Shown in pieces: positions 17,910-26,974 of a DNA stretch of 33,708 nucleotides. Source of the DNA: Campylobacteraceae bacterium (GTDB lineage Bacteria; Campylobacterota; Campylobacteria; Campylobacterales; Sulfurovaceae). The stretch's first letter is position 1. Each line of letters starts with the position of its first letter. The translations under genes were made by a program, and so were the position numbers. The stretch spans positions 1 through 33,708 of the forward strand of contig JALUMR010000077.1 of assembly GCA_027055805.1 (NCBI GenBank). Reading direction: 5' to 3'. Below the pieces are notes generated by a model. That model did no database searches. It saw only the letters and a program-made list of their open reading frames with translations, and was not told the DNA's origin.

Positions 17910-18437
17910 CTATTTGTTACATCCTGAATATTTAATATCAGCGTATTCGTCAGTTCCACCTTCACGTTTGTCAGCACCATAAGAGATGATATCAAAAGCA
18001 TTACCTGTTTTAATATAGACCATTTTTGAACCCCAAGAGTCTTTTGGAAGGTGTTCTAGGTAAGCAGCTGAAGAGTAATTTGAGTATTTGTCTGCGTCTG
18101 GGTTTGATTGTAGTGCTTCAAATCCTTCTTCTGTATCTGGGTACATTCCATTGTCAAGTTTAAACATTTTGAGTGCATTTGCAGCACCTTTCATATTGAC
18201 ACAAACCAAGTCTACTTTTGCTTTGTCTCCTGCTCCTACAACTCTAGGAACTACGGCTGCTGCTAAAATTCCTAAGATTAAAATAACAACCAAAAGCTCA
18301 AGCAGTGAGAAAGCGTTTTTTGTTGTTGTTAAAGATATTTTATTCTGTTTTTGATTGACTTTATTAATTAAAAAAATATTTTTATTTTTAGTTAAAGTTG
18401 TTGTTTTATGGCTTTTTAGTCCAAATTCTTTAGTCAT
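17910..18437 (-). CDS. gspG: Type II secretion major pseudopilin GspG
   Basis: A|FSLLELLVVILILGILAAAVVPRVVG..., DNGMYPDTEEGFEAL, YLEHLPKDSWGSKMVY, DIISYGADKREGGTDEYADI. Confidence 0.93.
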   Translation of the reverse strand: MTKEFGLKSHKTTTLTKNKNIFLINKVNQKQNKISLTTTKNAFSLLELLVVILILGILAAAVVPRVVGAGDKAKVDLVCVNMKGAANALKMFKLDNGMYPDTEEGFEALQSNPDADKYSNYSSAAYLEHLPKDSWGSKMVYIKTGNAFDIISYGADKREGGTDEYADIKYSGCNK

Positions 18438-18500
18438 GTTTAAAATCCTTAGTTTAAGTTGGTTATAATAGTGCTGATTTTACTTGAATTGAGCTTTATT

Positions 18501-19415
18501 ATGGATAAAACAAAACGTGGTATCGCACTTTTTATTACATTGATGGTGATTGCTTCTATTATGTCTATAATAGCTGTATCGTTTACCTATTTGGAAAAAG
18601 TGCAAAAAGATGCTGGAGCAACATCGGCTATTTTACAAGGGAATCTGTTACAAAAAAATACAGTAAATATTTTAAAACGTTTTTTCCCACAAGGGAAGGA
18701 CAACAGTGAAAAATTAAAATTAATATATACAATGCCTTTGATGTTGAGCGAAGCAAAAAGTGGGTTTGGATTAAATTTGAGTTGTAAGCCATTGATGGTG
18801 GGTGTACCCATCTCTTGGTTGGATCAATCTATTGTTCCAAAATCACCAAAAAAGATGAACTTAGCACGTAAAACACTTAGTTCTGTAATGGAGAATTATG
18901 ATATTGAAGAGCCAAATGAGCTTGAAAAACTTATAATGAAAGCTGTTACAGGAAAAGTGTCACAAAATGAAGATGATGCTCCTAGAATACAAAGCAAAAA
19001 AGGAGTTGTCTCAAAAAGTCAGTTTGATAGGATTATTGCAGACTATCGTTTACGATTTGATGATCCAAAGGTACTATCTATCCCATGGGAGCGTTATTTT
19101 GCATTCGTAAAAGTAGATAAAACAACAAAAATAGATGGAGCCTACTTAACACCTGAGTTTATTTCAGTTGCTTTTGAAGAAGTTTCTATAGAGACAGTAA
19201 AAGAGGATTGGATAATGGGAGAAACCACTTTAGAGAGTTTTTTGAAAGACAACTCTATAATGGAGCCTATAGATAAAAAAATCTATTCCAATCAAGCACT
19301 CAATGCAATGCATTGTGAAGAGACCTATGCTTATAGAGATGGGCAATATAAAATGAATTTTGATTACATTGAAGGAAGGAGTGGCAATTTTGAATTTAAC
19401 GGCAAAGCAGAGTAA
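18501..19415 (+). CDS. GspK-like type II secretion protein
   Basis: MDKTKRG|IALFITLMVIASIMSIIAVSF: prepilin-like N-terminus, size and position match GspK. ATG at 18501 preferred to 18459. Confidence 0.65.
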   Translation: MDKTKRGIALFITLMVIASIMSIIAVSFTYLEKVQKDAGATSAILQGNLLQKNTVNILKRFFPQGKDNSEKLKLIYTMPLMLSEAKSGFGLNLSCKPLMVGVPISWLDQSIVPKSPKKMNLARKTLSSVMENYDIEEPNELEKLIMKAVTGKVSQNEDDAPRIQSKKGVVSKSQFDRIIADYRLRFDDPKVLSIPWERYFAFVKVDKTTKIDGAYLTPEFISVAFEEVSIETVKEDWIMGETTLESFLKDNSIMEPIDKKIYSNQALNAMHCEETYAYRDGQYKMNFDYIEGRSGNFEFNGKAE

Positions 19416-20319
19416 TAGAATATTAATCCATAAAAATATGGAACCTGTAAAATTAGAAAACTCTGTTGAGATTATACTGACACCTCAGTTTTATACTTTT
19501 TTACGTGAAGAGTTGGATATCAAGTTTGCGTATCAAGCAAAACAGATAGCAGGGTCAATGTTTGATGACTATTTAGATACATCTAAAGCGTATCAATATC
19601 ATGTCTATAAATGTGATAACGCATGGTGTTTTTTTGCATATAATATAGAAGAGATAGACCAATTTTTAGAGAGTGTAGGTATAGAGAAACATCGTGTTTC
19701 CAAAATATACTTTGCACAACAGCTTGAAAGTGAGTTGTCTACACCCTTGTTATTAAGTGGCAACCATGCTTTACAAAGTGTTGATGGTATCGTAACCATG
19801 GTTCCTAAACGTTTATTGGGAGATGAAGTAGCATACTCTACACTGGACATTGACAAGCCAAAGCTTAAAAATGGTGTTAGTATGGGGGATTCGCTTGACT
19901 CTTTTGTTTCATTAAAAGAGACCATTGTTTTAGGTTCACTTCTTGCACTTTTAGGTACAACATTTATCGTAGAAGGTCAGCGTATAAAATCATCTATAGC
20001 CAATGAAGATGCTAAGTTAACGATGCTTATTGATGATAATCCAAAATATGGAAGTAGTGCTTTAAGAGCAAGTATTTTAGATAAGTATAAACCAATTGAT
20101 ACCATAGAACGTGCTAAGAGAGATGCGATAAAAGATATATCTACGCTTTTATCAGCAAAAAGTCAACTTAAATCACTGACAATTGATAAAAACATAGTCT
20201 CTGCAGATATTATGACACAAAACGCAAACATTAGTAAGCAGGTTAAAGAGCATGGAAAAGCTAAAAAAATGAAAATATCAGGTTCAGGTCTTAATGTGAA
20301 AGTGGAGGTTCAACTATGA
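19360..20319 (+). CDS. GspL-like type II secretion protein
   Basis: Cytoplasmic domain then a single TM (TIVLGSLLALLGTTFIVEG) and periplasmic coil; position between K-like and M-like genes. Start (TTG 19360 or GTG 19381) uncertain. Confidence 0.5.
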   Translation: MITLKEGVAILNLTAKQSNRILIHKNMEPVKLENSVEIILTPQFYTFLREELDIKFAYQAKQIAGSMFDDYLDTSKAYQYHVYKCDNAWCFFAYNIEEIDQFLESVGIEKHRVSKIYFAQQLESELSTPLLLSGNHALQSVDGIVTMVPKRLLGDEVAYSTLDIDKPKLKNGVSMGDSLDSFVSLKETIVLGSLLALLGTTFIVEGQRIKSSIANEDAKLTMLIDDNPKYGSSALRASILDKYKPIDTIERAKRDAIKDISTLLSAKSQLKSLTIDKNIVSADIMTQNANISKQVKEHGKAKKMKISGSGLNVKVEVQL

Positions 20320-20732
20320 ATTTAATGACACTTCAACGTTATAAAAATGAAATTATTTTACTCTTAGCACTACTCTTTGCTATAGCTGCTTTTTTCTATA
20401 AGCTAAATGCCAGTTCATATGTAAAAGAGAATAAGGCACAAATACAACAGCAGATAGCTGAGATAACAGCTATTAATAAGTATAAAAGTCAATGGGATGG
20501 CAAAGGTATGCCAAACAAAGTTAAAGCTTTAAAAACAGTTGTAGATGCTTCTAAAGTGAAATCTTTTAGTAAAAAATCTAAAAAATTGGTAGCCTCTTAT
20601 GTAAATCTTACAGCAAATGATTTAAATAAAATAAATAATAAATTGATAAATATGCCTGTTCAGATAATAAAACTTCAGGTTACTGAGAGTTCAAAAAATA
20701 TATATTCTATGGAGTTCACATGCAAATGGTAA
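20316..20732 (+). CDS. GspM-like type II secretion protein
   Basis: Short cytoplasmic N-terminus, single TM (IILLLALLFAIAAFFY), coiled periplasmic part; ATGA coupling with upstream gene. Confidence 0.45.
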   Translation: MNLMTLQRYKNEIILLLALLFAIAAFFYKLNASSYVKENKAQIQQQIAEITAINKYKSQWDGKGMPNKVKALKTVVDASKVKSFSKKSKKLVASYVNLTANDLNKINNKLINMPVQIIKLQVTESSKNIYSMEFTCKW

Positions 20733-21238
20733 AACGAATAGTAGGTGGATTTTTACTCTTTCTTGTACTTATGTGGATTCTTGCACCAAAGCAAGAACTC
20801 TATTATCTATTAGAAAAGAAGTTAAAAGAGAATGATATTGTCCTCTCAAATGAGACCGTTACAGACACATGGGTTGGTCTGAATATAAAAAATGCAGATG
20901 TTTATGTTAAGGGTATTAAGATGGCAAATATAGCTGACTTACAACTCAATATTTTCTTTTTTTATAACAGTTTAAACGTAGAAAATATAAATATAGATGA
21001 GTCTCTACGGGCTATGGCTCCCAAAGCCATAGATGAGCTAAATGTTAAGTACTCTTTGCTCAATCCCCTAAATGTAACCATAGATGGTTTGGGCAGTTTT
21101 GGTACAGCATCAGGCACAGTAGCCCTAAAGGCGAAGCAAATTCATATCGATTTTCCTGTAGCAAAAAATATACAAGCAATTAAAAAGTTTTTGAAAAAAG
21201 ATAAAACAGGAGGATGGTACTATGAAACAAGTTATTAA
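20720..21238 (+). CDS. GspN-like type II secretion protein
   Basis: Single N-terminal TM and AsmA/GspN-like DTWVGLNIKNADVYVKGIKMANIADLQLNIFF; embedded in T2SS operon. Confidence 0.45.
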   Translation: MQMVKRIVGGFLLFLVLMWILAPKQELYYLLEKKLKENDIVLSNETVTDTWVGLNIKNADVYVKGIKMANIADLQLNIFFFYNSLNVENINIDESLRAMAPKAIDELNVKYSLLNPLNVTIDGLGSFGTASGTVALKAKQIHIDFPVAKNIQAIKKFLKKDKTGGWYYETSY

Positions 21239-22052
21239 TACTAAATATTTTTCGACAGCCATATTCTTTTTATCTATTATAGTTTTAGTAAAACTTATCT
21301 GGTTAGGAGTTTCACTCTTTTTATTGCCAAGTTCAGGAGAAGAGTATGCCCAAGAGGGAAAAGCAAAAGCTTTATACTATAGAGTAAAATTAACCAATGC
21401 AGCTGCTTCTATTGCTCCTGTAAATACTACTAGAAAAAAAGCACCAGTTGTAAGTTCCATGAGGGGTATTAAGCTTTTAGCACTCTATAATGCTTCTGAT
21501 GCATTGGTCGTTACTGTAGTAAAAGGTTCTAAAACAACCGTACTTGGAAAAGGTGAAAAGATAGATGGGTTTACCCTTACCTCTGCTGGTCCAAACTTTG
21601 CAATGTTTACAAAAGGAGATAAAGAGTTTAAACTCTCTTTGATTAATATTAAAAATTCAGGTAAGTCACGTTCTAGACCTAAGGCTGTATCGTCAAATGA
21701 TAAAAAACCAAATAATGCTATTGTTGAAGAGGGTGGTGTAAAGCATATCAAGAGAGACCTATTAACCTCTTATACTAAAAATGTAGACAAGATTTGGAAA
21801 GATATAGGAATTAGTGAAAATAAAATCTCTGGTAAAATAAATGGATTTAAAATTAACTTTGTCAAAAGAGGCAGTGATTTTGAAAAGCTAGGACTTCAAC
21901 GAGGTGATATTCTCATGGGAATAAATGGCGAAGAGTTAAACTCTTACGGTGCGGCCATGAGCTTTTTTAAAGATATAAATAATATAGAAAATTTAACATT
22001 AACCGTTCAAAGAAATGGTGCAACAGAGGAGTTAGAATATGAAATTAAGTAA
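21222..22052 (+). CDS. GspC-like type II secretion protein with PDZ domain
   Basis: N-terminal TM, HR-like domain (RGIKLLALYNASDALVVTVVKGSKTTVLGKGEKIDGFTL), C-terminal PDZ (FEKLGLQRGDILMGINGEEL). Confidence 0.75.
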   Translation: MKQVINTKYFSTAIFFLSIIVLVKLIWLGVSLFLLPSSGEEYAQEGKAKALYYRVKLTNAAASIAPVNTTRKKAPVVSSMRGIKLLALYNASDALVVTVVKGSKTTVLGKGEKIDGFTLTSAGPNFAMFTKGDKEFKLSLINIKNSGKSRSRPKAVSSNDKKPNNAIVEEGGVKHIKRDLLTSYTKNVDKIWKDIGISENKISGKINGFKINFVKRGSDFEKLGLQRGDILMGINGEELNSYGAAMSFFKDINNIENLTLTVQRNGATEELEYEIK

Positions 22053-24231
22053 ACTGGCATTAGGTTTGATTTTGGCTTTGAGTGTACAAGCTCAGGCAGA
22101 AAAGGTAGATGTAAACTTTAGAGATTTGACCATTAGTGACTTTATTAAAATGGTTGGTAAAATCACAGGAAAAAATATTTTAGTAGATGGAGATATTAAA
22201 GGTAAAATAAACTTTGTCTCCAATACCCCTATTGACAAGAGTGAACTTATTCCTTTAGCCAATGCTATTTTGGGAACTAAGAAGATGACTTTGGTAAAAA
22301 AAGGAAATTATTATCAAGTAGTTAAGTCAACCACAGCTCCAGGTCAAGGACTGGATGTCTCTTCCAGTGTTACCTCTGGTGATGGTACCATGAAAACAGT
22401 GGTTTTTCAACTTTCAAATGTGAACTCAGCTGTTATTCGTACTAAAATTAAACCACTTCTTAGCAAAAGTGCTAAAGTGGTCTCTTTTAAGAAAAACAAC
22501 CTTTTAACCATTACTGATTACCCTCGTAACTTGAAAACGGCTAAAAAACTTATAGATAAGATAGAAAATAAACAGGCAAAGCTAAGTAAAGTGGTCTATT
22601 TACAAAATGCACGTGTTAAAGATGTTTATCCCAATATTCAAAGTATGTCAAAAGCACTTTTCTCTCAAGATATCCCGAGTGAAAAAGTAGCTGTTATGCA
22701 AAACTCAAATGGGAACTCCATTATTTTAGTTGGAAAGCGTTCTAATGTTAAAAGATTAGAAAAGTACATACAACAGCTTGATTTACCTGGTGGAGGTGAT
22801 AGTCAAAGAATGCATGTTATTCCTCTGATGAACTCCAATGTTGAAGAGATGGAGAAAATTTTAAGCAAAATTGTACCACAGTTAACAGGTAGAGGATCTA
22901 TCTCATCAGGAGGCACACCTGCAAGGGCTATGGGTGGAGCACCTGCAGGAGCTGGAGGAATGGCTCCGTCTTCTATAGGTAATGGAAAACCAGCACCTAA
23001 AGCAGTTATTGCTTCTGATGTAGAGAGAAACTCTTTGATTGTGTTGGCAAATGAAGACCAGTATCAGAATATTTTAGAGACTGTAAAACTACTTGATGTA
23101 GAGAAATCACAAGTGTTTATTCAGGCAAAAATTGTGGAAGTCAATACCAACTTGGCAGAAAATATAGGTATTAAGTATGGATTTAATGGGGGAGCCATTA
23201 CCTCAAATGGTCTCTTCTCTTTGGCTGGAAATGCTGGGGCTCCTGCTTTGGCTATTTCGCAGTCACTTCTTGGATTTCTTAGTAATGAAACTTATCATGA
23301 AGGGACAAATGGTAATAGTGGATATACAACAACAGATAGAGCTTTTCAGTTTGATTCTGGTATAAGTAAAGTGTTCTCTCTAGGTGCAAAACTTGACCTT
23401 TTAAAGCAAAATGGTGCAGCCCAAATTTTGTCTAAGCCTTCTGTATTGTCAACCAACAACAAAGAGGCAAGTATCTATGTGGGAAGAACACAGTCAATTT
23501 TAACTCAGTCACAACAGAGTACACAAGGTTCATCAAATGTACTCAACAACTACTCTCGTGAAGATATTGGTATTACTTTGAAAGTCAAACCAAGACTCTC
23601 TTCTAACAATAAGGTTTCACTTGAAATTGAAACCACTATTGAAGATATTGTTCCTGGTTCGGGTGCTACTGCTGACCGACCAACCACAACCAAGCGTTCT
23701 GTTAAAACCAATGCTATTGTTAATCATGCAGAGACCATTATATTGGGTGGACTTATAAAAAGTGCTGATGGAAAGAGTCAAACGAAGATACCTATTTTAG
23801 GTGATATCCCTATTATTGGAAGACTTTTTACCTCTAACGGTAACTCCTCAAGTAAGGTCAATGTGGTTATTTATATCACACCATATATTCTTAAAAAGAG
23901 TGCAGATTTAACCTCTTTACGCGCTCATTTAGATGAACTAGAGGCTGTTCAACAACAGTACAACAAGATAGTATTTGATAGATTAGAAGCAAGAGTAGGA
24001 AACCCTTCAAACGGAAGACATAGTACATTTAATGGTCAGTCAAGTTATGATAATGATTTTGAAAACCCTGTTAAATCACTTCCTAAACCTGTAGAGGTCT
24101 CAAGTGGAAATGATTATGAAGTGTATGAACCAACACCTCCTGTAGTTTCAGACTATACACAGGAGAGTGATTATGTACAGAGTGAATCTATTATGGATAC
24201 GATTGACAATAGTGCAAAAAACAGTTACTAG
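22039..24231 (+). CDS. gspD: Type II secretion secretin GspD
   Basis: Signal peptide, N0/N1-N3 domains, Gly/Ala-rich insertion, secretin core GAQILSKPSVLSTNNKEASIYVG...ILGGLIKSADGKSQTKIPILGDIPIIGRLFTS. Confidence 0.95.
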   Translation: MKLSKLALGLILALSVQAQAEKVDVNFRDLTISDFIKMVGKITGKNILVDGDIKGKINFVSNTPIDKSELIPLANAILGTKKMTLVKKGNYYQVVKSTTAPGQGLDVSSSVTSGDGTMKTVVFQLSNVNSAVIRTKIKPLLSKSAKVVSFKKNNLLTITDYPRNLKTAKKLIDKIENKQAKLSKVVYLQNARVKDVYPNIQSMSKALFSQDIPSEKVAVMQNSNGNSIILVGKRSNVKRLEKYIQQLDLPGGGDSQRMHVIPLMNSNVEEMEKILSKIVPQLTGRGSISSGGTPARAMGGAPAGAGGMAPSSIGNGKPAPKAVIASDVERNSLIVLANEDQYQNILETVKLLDVEKSQVFIQAKIVEVNTNLAENIGIKYGFNGGAITSNGLFSLAGNAGAPALAISQSLLGFLSNETYHEGTNGNSGYTTTDRAFQFDSGISKVFSLGAKLDLLKQNGAAQILSKPSVLSTNNKEASIYVGRTQSILTQSQQSTQGSSNVLNNYSREDIGITLKVKPRLSSNNKVSLEIETTIEDIVPGSGATADRPTTTKRSVKTNAIVNHAETIILGGLIKSADGKSQTKIPILGDIPIIGRLFTSNGNSSSKVNVVIYITPYILKKSADLTSLRAHLDELEAVQQQYNKIVFDRLEARVGNPSNGRHSTFNGQSSYDNDFENPVKSLPKPVEVSSGNDYEVYEPTPPVVSDYTQESDYVQSESIMDTIDNSAKNSY

Positions 24232-24240
24232 GTAAAGAAG

Positions 24241-25755
24241 ATGATGAATTTACCTTTACTAGAAAATAGAGACTTAGAACCTTTTTGGAGTGAAGAGATA
24301 AACAATAAACTGGCAATGAAACACCAGTTACTCTTTGCAAATATAGACAACACTCCTACAGCTGTTGTCAAAAGAGAGAGTTTGGCAATGTCCATTAACC
24401 ACCTCTCTCAAATAGACGTAGATTACCCTTTAGTCGAGCTAGATGAAGGAAGCTTTGAGCGTCTTTATAATAAATTTCAAGAGATACAAACAGGTTCAGA
24501 CTTTGAAAACGTTGACACCTCTACAGGTGATGATGTTATTGAAGTAGAGTCTGACTTACTTGATTTTATACGAAACTCACAAGATTTACTCTCAAATGAA
24601 GAGTCAGCACCTGTTGTAAAGCTGGTGAACTCACTCTTCTTCCAAGCCATTAAAAAAGGTGCATCTGATATTCACATAGAAACTTTAGAGAAAAAAGGTG
24701 AGGTACGTTTACGGGTAGATGGTGCTTTGAAAAAACATCTTGATATTGACAAAAATGTTACAGGTTTGGTGATTTCTCGTATTAAAGTTATCTCCAACCT
24801 TGATATTTCTGAAAAGAGAATACCTCAAGATGGTCGTACACAAGTTACTATCTCTGGAAGAACCTTAGACATTAGGGTTTCTGTTTTACCAACCTATTAT
24901 GGTGAACGTGTGGTTATGAGACTTCTTATGCAGAGTGATACCATTCCTACTTTACAAGACCTTGGGTTTACAGATGAGTTGACAGAAGATTTAAACAAGC
25001 TTCTAACCCATCCACATGGAATGATGTTGGTTACTGGTCCTACGGGGTCTGGTAAATCAACTACTCTACATGCATGTTTACAACATATTGCCACACCTGA
25101 CAAGAATATTATTACAGTTGAAGACCCAGTGGAGTACAATGCTGACAATGTCAATCAAATACAAGTGAACGAAAAAGTAGGTTTAACTTTTGCAGCAGGT
25201 TTACGTTCGATACTAAGACAAGACCCAGATATTATTATGATTGGAGAGATAAGGGACAGCGAAACAGCCGATATCGCTCTGCGTTCAGCACTGACAGGTC
25301 ACCTTATGCTTTCTACCCTACATACCAATGATGCTACCTCAGCCATTTCAAGATTGATGGATATGGGAATTGAGGACTTCTTACTTACTTCAACACTTTT
25401 AGGTGTTTTGGCACAGCGTTTGACTCGAAAATTATGTCCAAAATGTAAAGAGCCAACAACCTTAGCCCCTGTTGTTATGTCAGAATTGAAATTGCCTAAT
25501 ATCGAGTACTTCCAAGCAAAAGGGTGTATCTCTTGTGATTTTACTGGTTACAGTGGACGACAGGCAGTAGGGGAACTCTTTGTAATGGGCGATGAGGTGA
25601 AGCAGATGATAAAAGATGGTTTAAATGACCACCAGATACGAATAGAGATGAAAAAAGCAGGTATGAAAACCATTGCTGATAAGCTTAAAGATATGCTTAT
25701 TGATGGAACAACCTCATATGAAGAGACAGTGCGTATCGGGATAATGGAAGATTAG
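24241..25755 (+). CDS. gspE: Type II secretion ATPase GspE
   Basis: VTGPTGSGKSTTLHA, ITVEDPVEYN, GLRSILRQDPDIIMIGEIRDSETADIALRSALTGHLMLSTLHTNDA, CPKC...GCISC zinc motif. Confidence 0.96.
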   Translation: MMNLPLLENRDLEPFWSEEINNKLAMKHQLLFANIDNTPTAVVKRESLAMSINHLSQIDVDYPLVELDEGSFERLYNKFQEIQTGSDFENVDTSTGDDVIEVESDLLDFIRNSQDLLSNEESAPVVKLVNSLFFQAIKKGASDIHIETLEKKGEVRLRVDGALKKHLDIDKNVTGLVISRIKVISNLDISEKRIPQDGRTQVTISGRTLDIRVSVLPTYYGERVVMRLLMQSDTIPTLQDLGFTDELTEDLNKLLTHPHGMMLVTGPTGSGKSTTLHACLQHIATPDKNIITVEDPVEYNADNVNQIQVNEKVGLTFAAGLRSILRQDPDIIMIGEIRDSETADIALRSALTGHLMLSTLHTNDATSAISRLMDMGIEDFLLTSTLLGVLAQRLTRKLCPKCKEPTTLAPVVMSELKLPNIEYFQAKGCISCDFTGYSGRQAVGELFVMGDEVKQMIKDGLNDHQIRIEMKKAGMKTIADKLKDMLIDGTTSYEETVRIGIMED

Positions 25756-25758
25756 AAA

Positions 25759-26331
25759 ATGATAAAACAGCAACAAAAGGGCTTTACTCTTATAGAAGTT
25801 CTTATATCAATTACTTTGTTGTCTTTAGTGCTTATGGCACTCTATAAAAGTGCTGATATTTTACGTAATTCTAATCTACACCTTTTTAAACATTTGGAGA
25901 AATCTAGCAATACTTTAAAAGGAAGCAGAACACTCTATATGGACTTGACACATGCTGACCATAATATTACTGTGCTAACAGAAGATAAACTACATCGACT
26001 TATTATTGAAAATACAACACACTCTCTCTATGGTCAAGGAGCTGCAAAAGTAACTTGGTTGGTAGCAAAAGAGAACAACACTTTGCTTCGTATAGAAGGA
26101 GGAAACTATACAATTCCCCTTAGAGGTGAACAGCGTGTAGAAGTAGATGAGGTTGCTAAAGATATAGAGATGTTTAAAATTTATAAAAGTAAAAAGAGAG
26201 ATAAAATTTTAGCCATTATACAGATAAAGGGTCAAGAGGCTCAAACTTTTATGGTTCAAAATATTCCTTTACGTCCTGTTGATACAAATGGTACAAAGAA
26301 AAAAAAGCCTACTAAGCCCCAAATAAAGTAA
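25759..26331 (+). CDS. Type II secretion minor pseudopilin (GspJ-like)
   Basis: MIKQQQKG|FTLIEVLISITLLSLVLMALYKS. Confidence 0.7.
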   Translation: MIKQQQKGFTLIEVLISITLLSLVLMALYKSADILRNSNLHLFKHLEKSSNTLKGSRTLYMDLTHADHNITVLTEDKLHRLIIENTTHSLYGQGAAKVTWLVAKENNTLLRIEGGNYTIPLRGEQRVEVDEVAKDIEMFKIYKSKKRDKILAIIQIKGQEAQTFMVQNIPLRPVDTNGTKKKKPTKPQIK

Positions 26332-26373
26332 TATTATATTTTAAGTTTAAATTAATATTAAGTTAAACTACAC

Positions 26374-26471
26374 TATAATACATTTAGAAACAATAAATAA
26401 TATATTTACATGACAACTTTTAGTAAATTACCTATAAAATAATTAAATAATCGTTAGAATTTTACTAAAAG
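26374..26471 (+). promoter_or_regulatory. Candidate promoter (-10 TATAAT 26374-26379) and leader stem-loop upstream of exosortase
   Basis: cttttagtaaatt (26417-26429) and aattttactaaaag (26458-26471) are near-perfect inverted repeats. Confidence 0.4.
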
Positions 26472-26497
26472 CATGGTCATCAAAGGCAACATAAAGA

Positions 26498-26974
26498 ATG
26501 AAAAAATTTTTATTGAGTTATTGGTTAGGTATTGCCATGTTATTTGGGGTGTTTTATTGGGATTTATCTCCTTTAAGCTCCACTATAAATAGTATACAAA
26601 CAAATTTAACAGTATATCTTACCTCACTAAGCTTAGCTGATGGTATGATGGAGGGTTATCGTATCTTAATTAATGAACACTACTCTTTGGTTATTGAGAA
26701 AGCATGTAATGGGATAATTCCCTATCTGTTTTTCTTAGCATCCATTATTGCTTTTCCCTCTACCTTTAAGCATAAGCTCAAATGGGCAGTAATGGGATAC
26801 ATATTTATAACATTTATGAATGTTTTTAGAATTTGGTTTGTAACCCAACTGGTTCTTCAAGCACGTAATAATTTCTCTTTAGCACATGACTACTTAGGAA
26901 ATGCACTATTGATTTTAACGGGCCTTCTTCTTTTCACTTGGTTCGTTAAGAGCCGAGAGAAGAAGGTCTCCTAA
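26498..26974 (+). CDS. Exosortase-family transpeptidase-like membrane protein, compact (XrtH-like)
   Basis: All three family catalytic positions visible: VIEKACNGI (Cys), NVFRIW (Arg), LAHDYLGNALLI (His); multi-TM; IIAFPSTFKHKLKW segment. Confidence 0.85.
   Translation: MKKFLLSYWLGIAMLFGVFYWDLSPLSSTINSIQTNLTVYLTSLSLADGMMEGYRILINEHYSLVIEKACNGIIPYLFFLASIIAFPSTFKHKLKWAVMGYIFITFMNVFRIWFVTQLVLQARNNFSLAHDYLGNALLILTGLLLFTWFVKSREKKVS

Noticed and set aside
17909-18001. Extended N-terminus of the GspH-like ORF (209-aa version)
   Set aside because: Overlaps gspG coding sequence; the internal ATG ending at 17908 gives a normal 8-residue leader before FSLLEL.
22890-23010. Gly/Ala/Pro-rich insertion in GspD
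   Set aside because: Low-complexity linker inside the secretin N3 region is common in GspD proteins.
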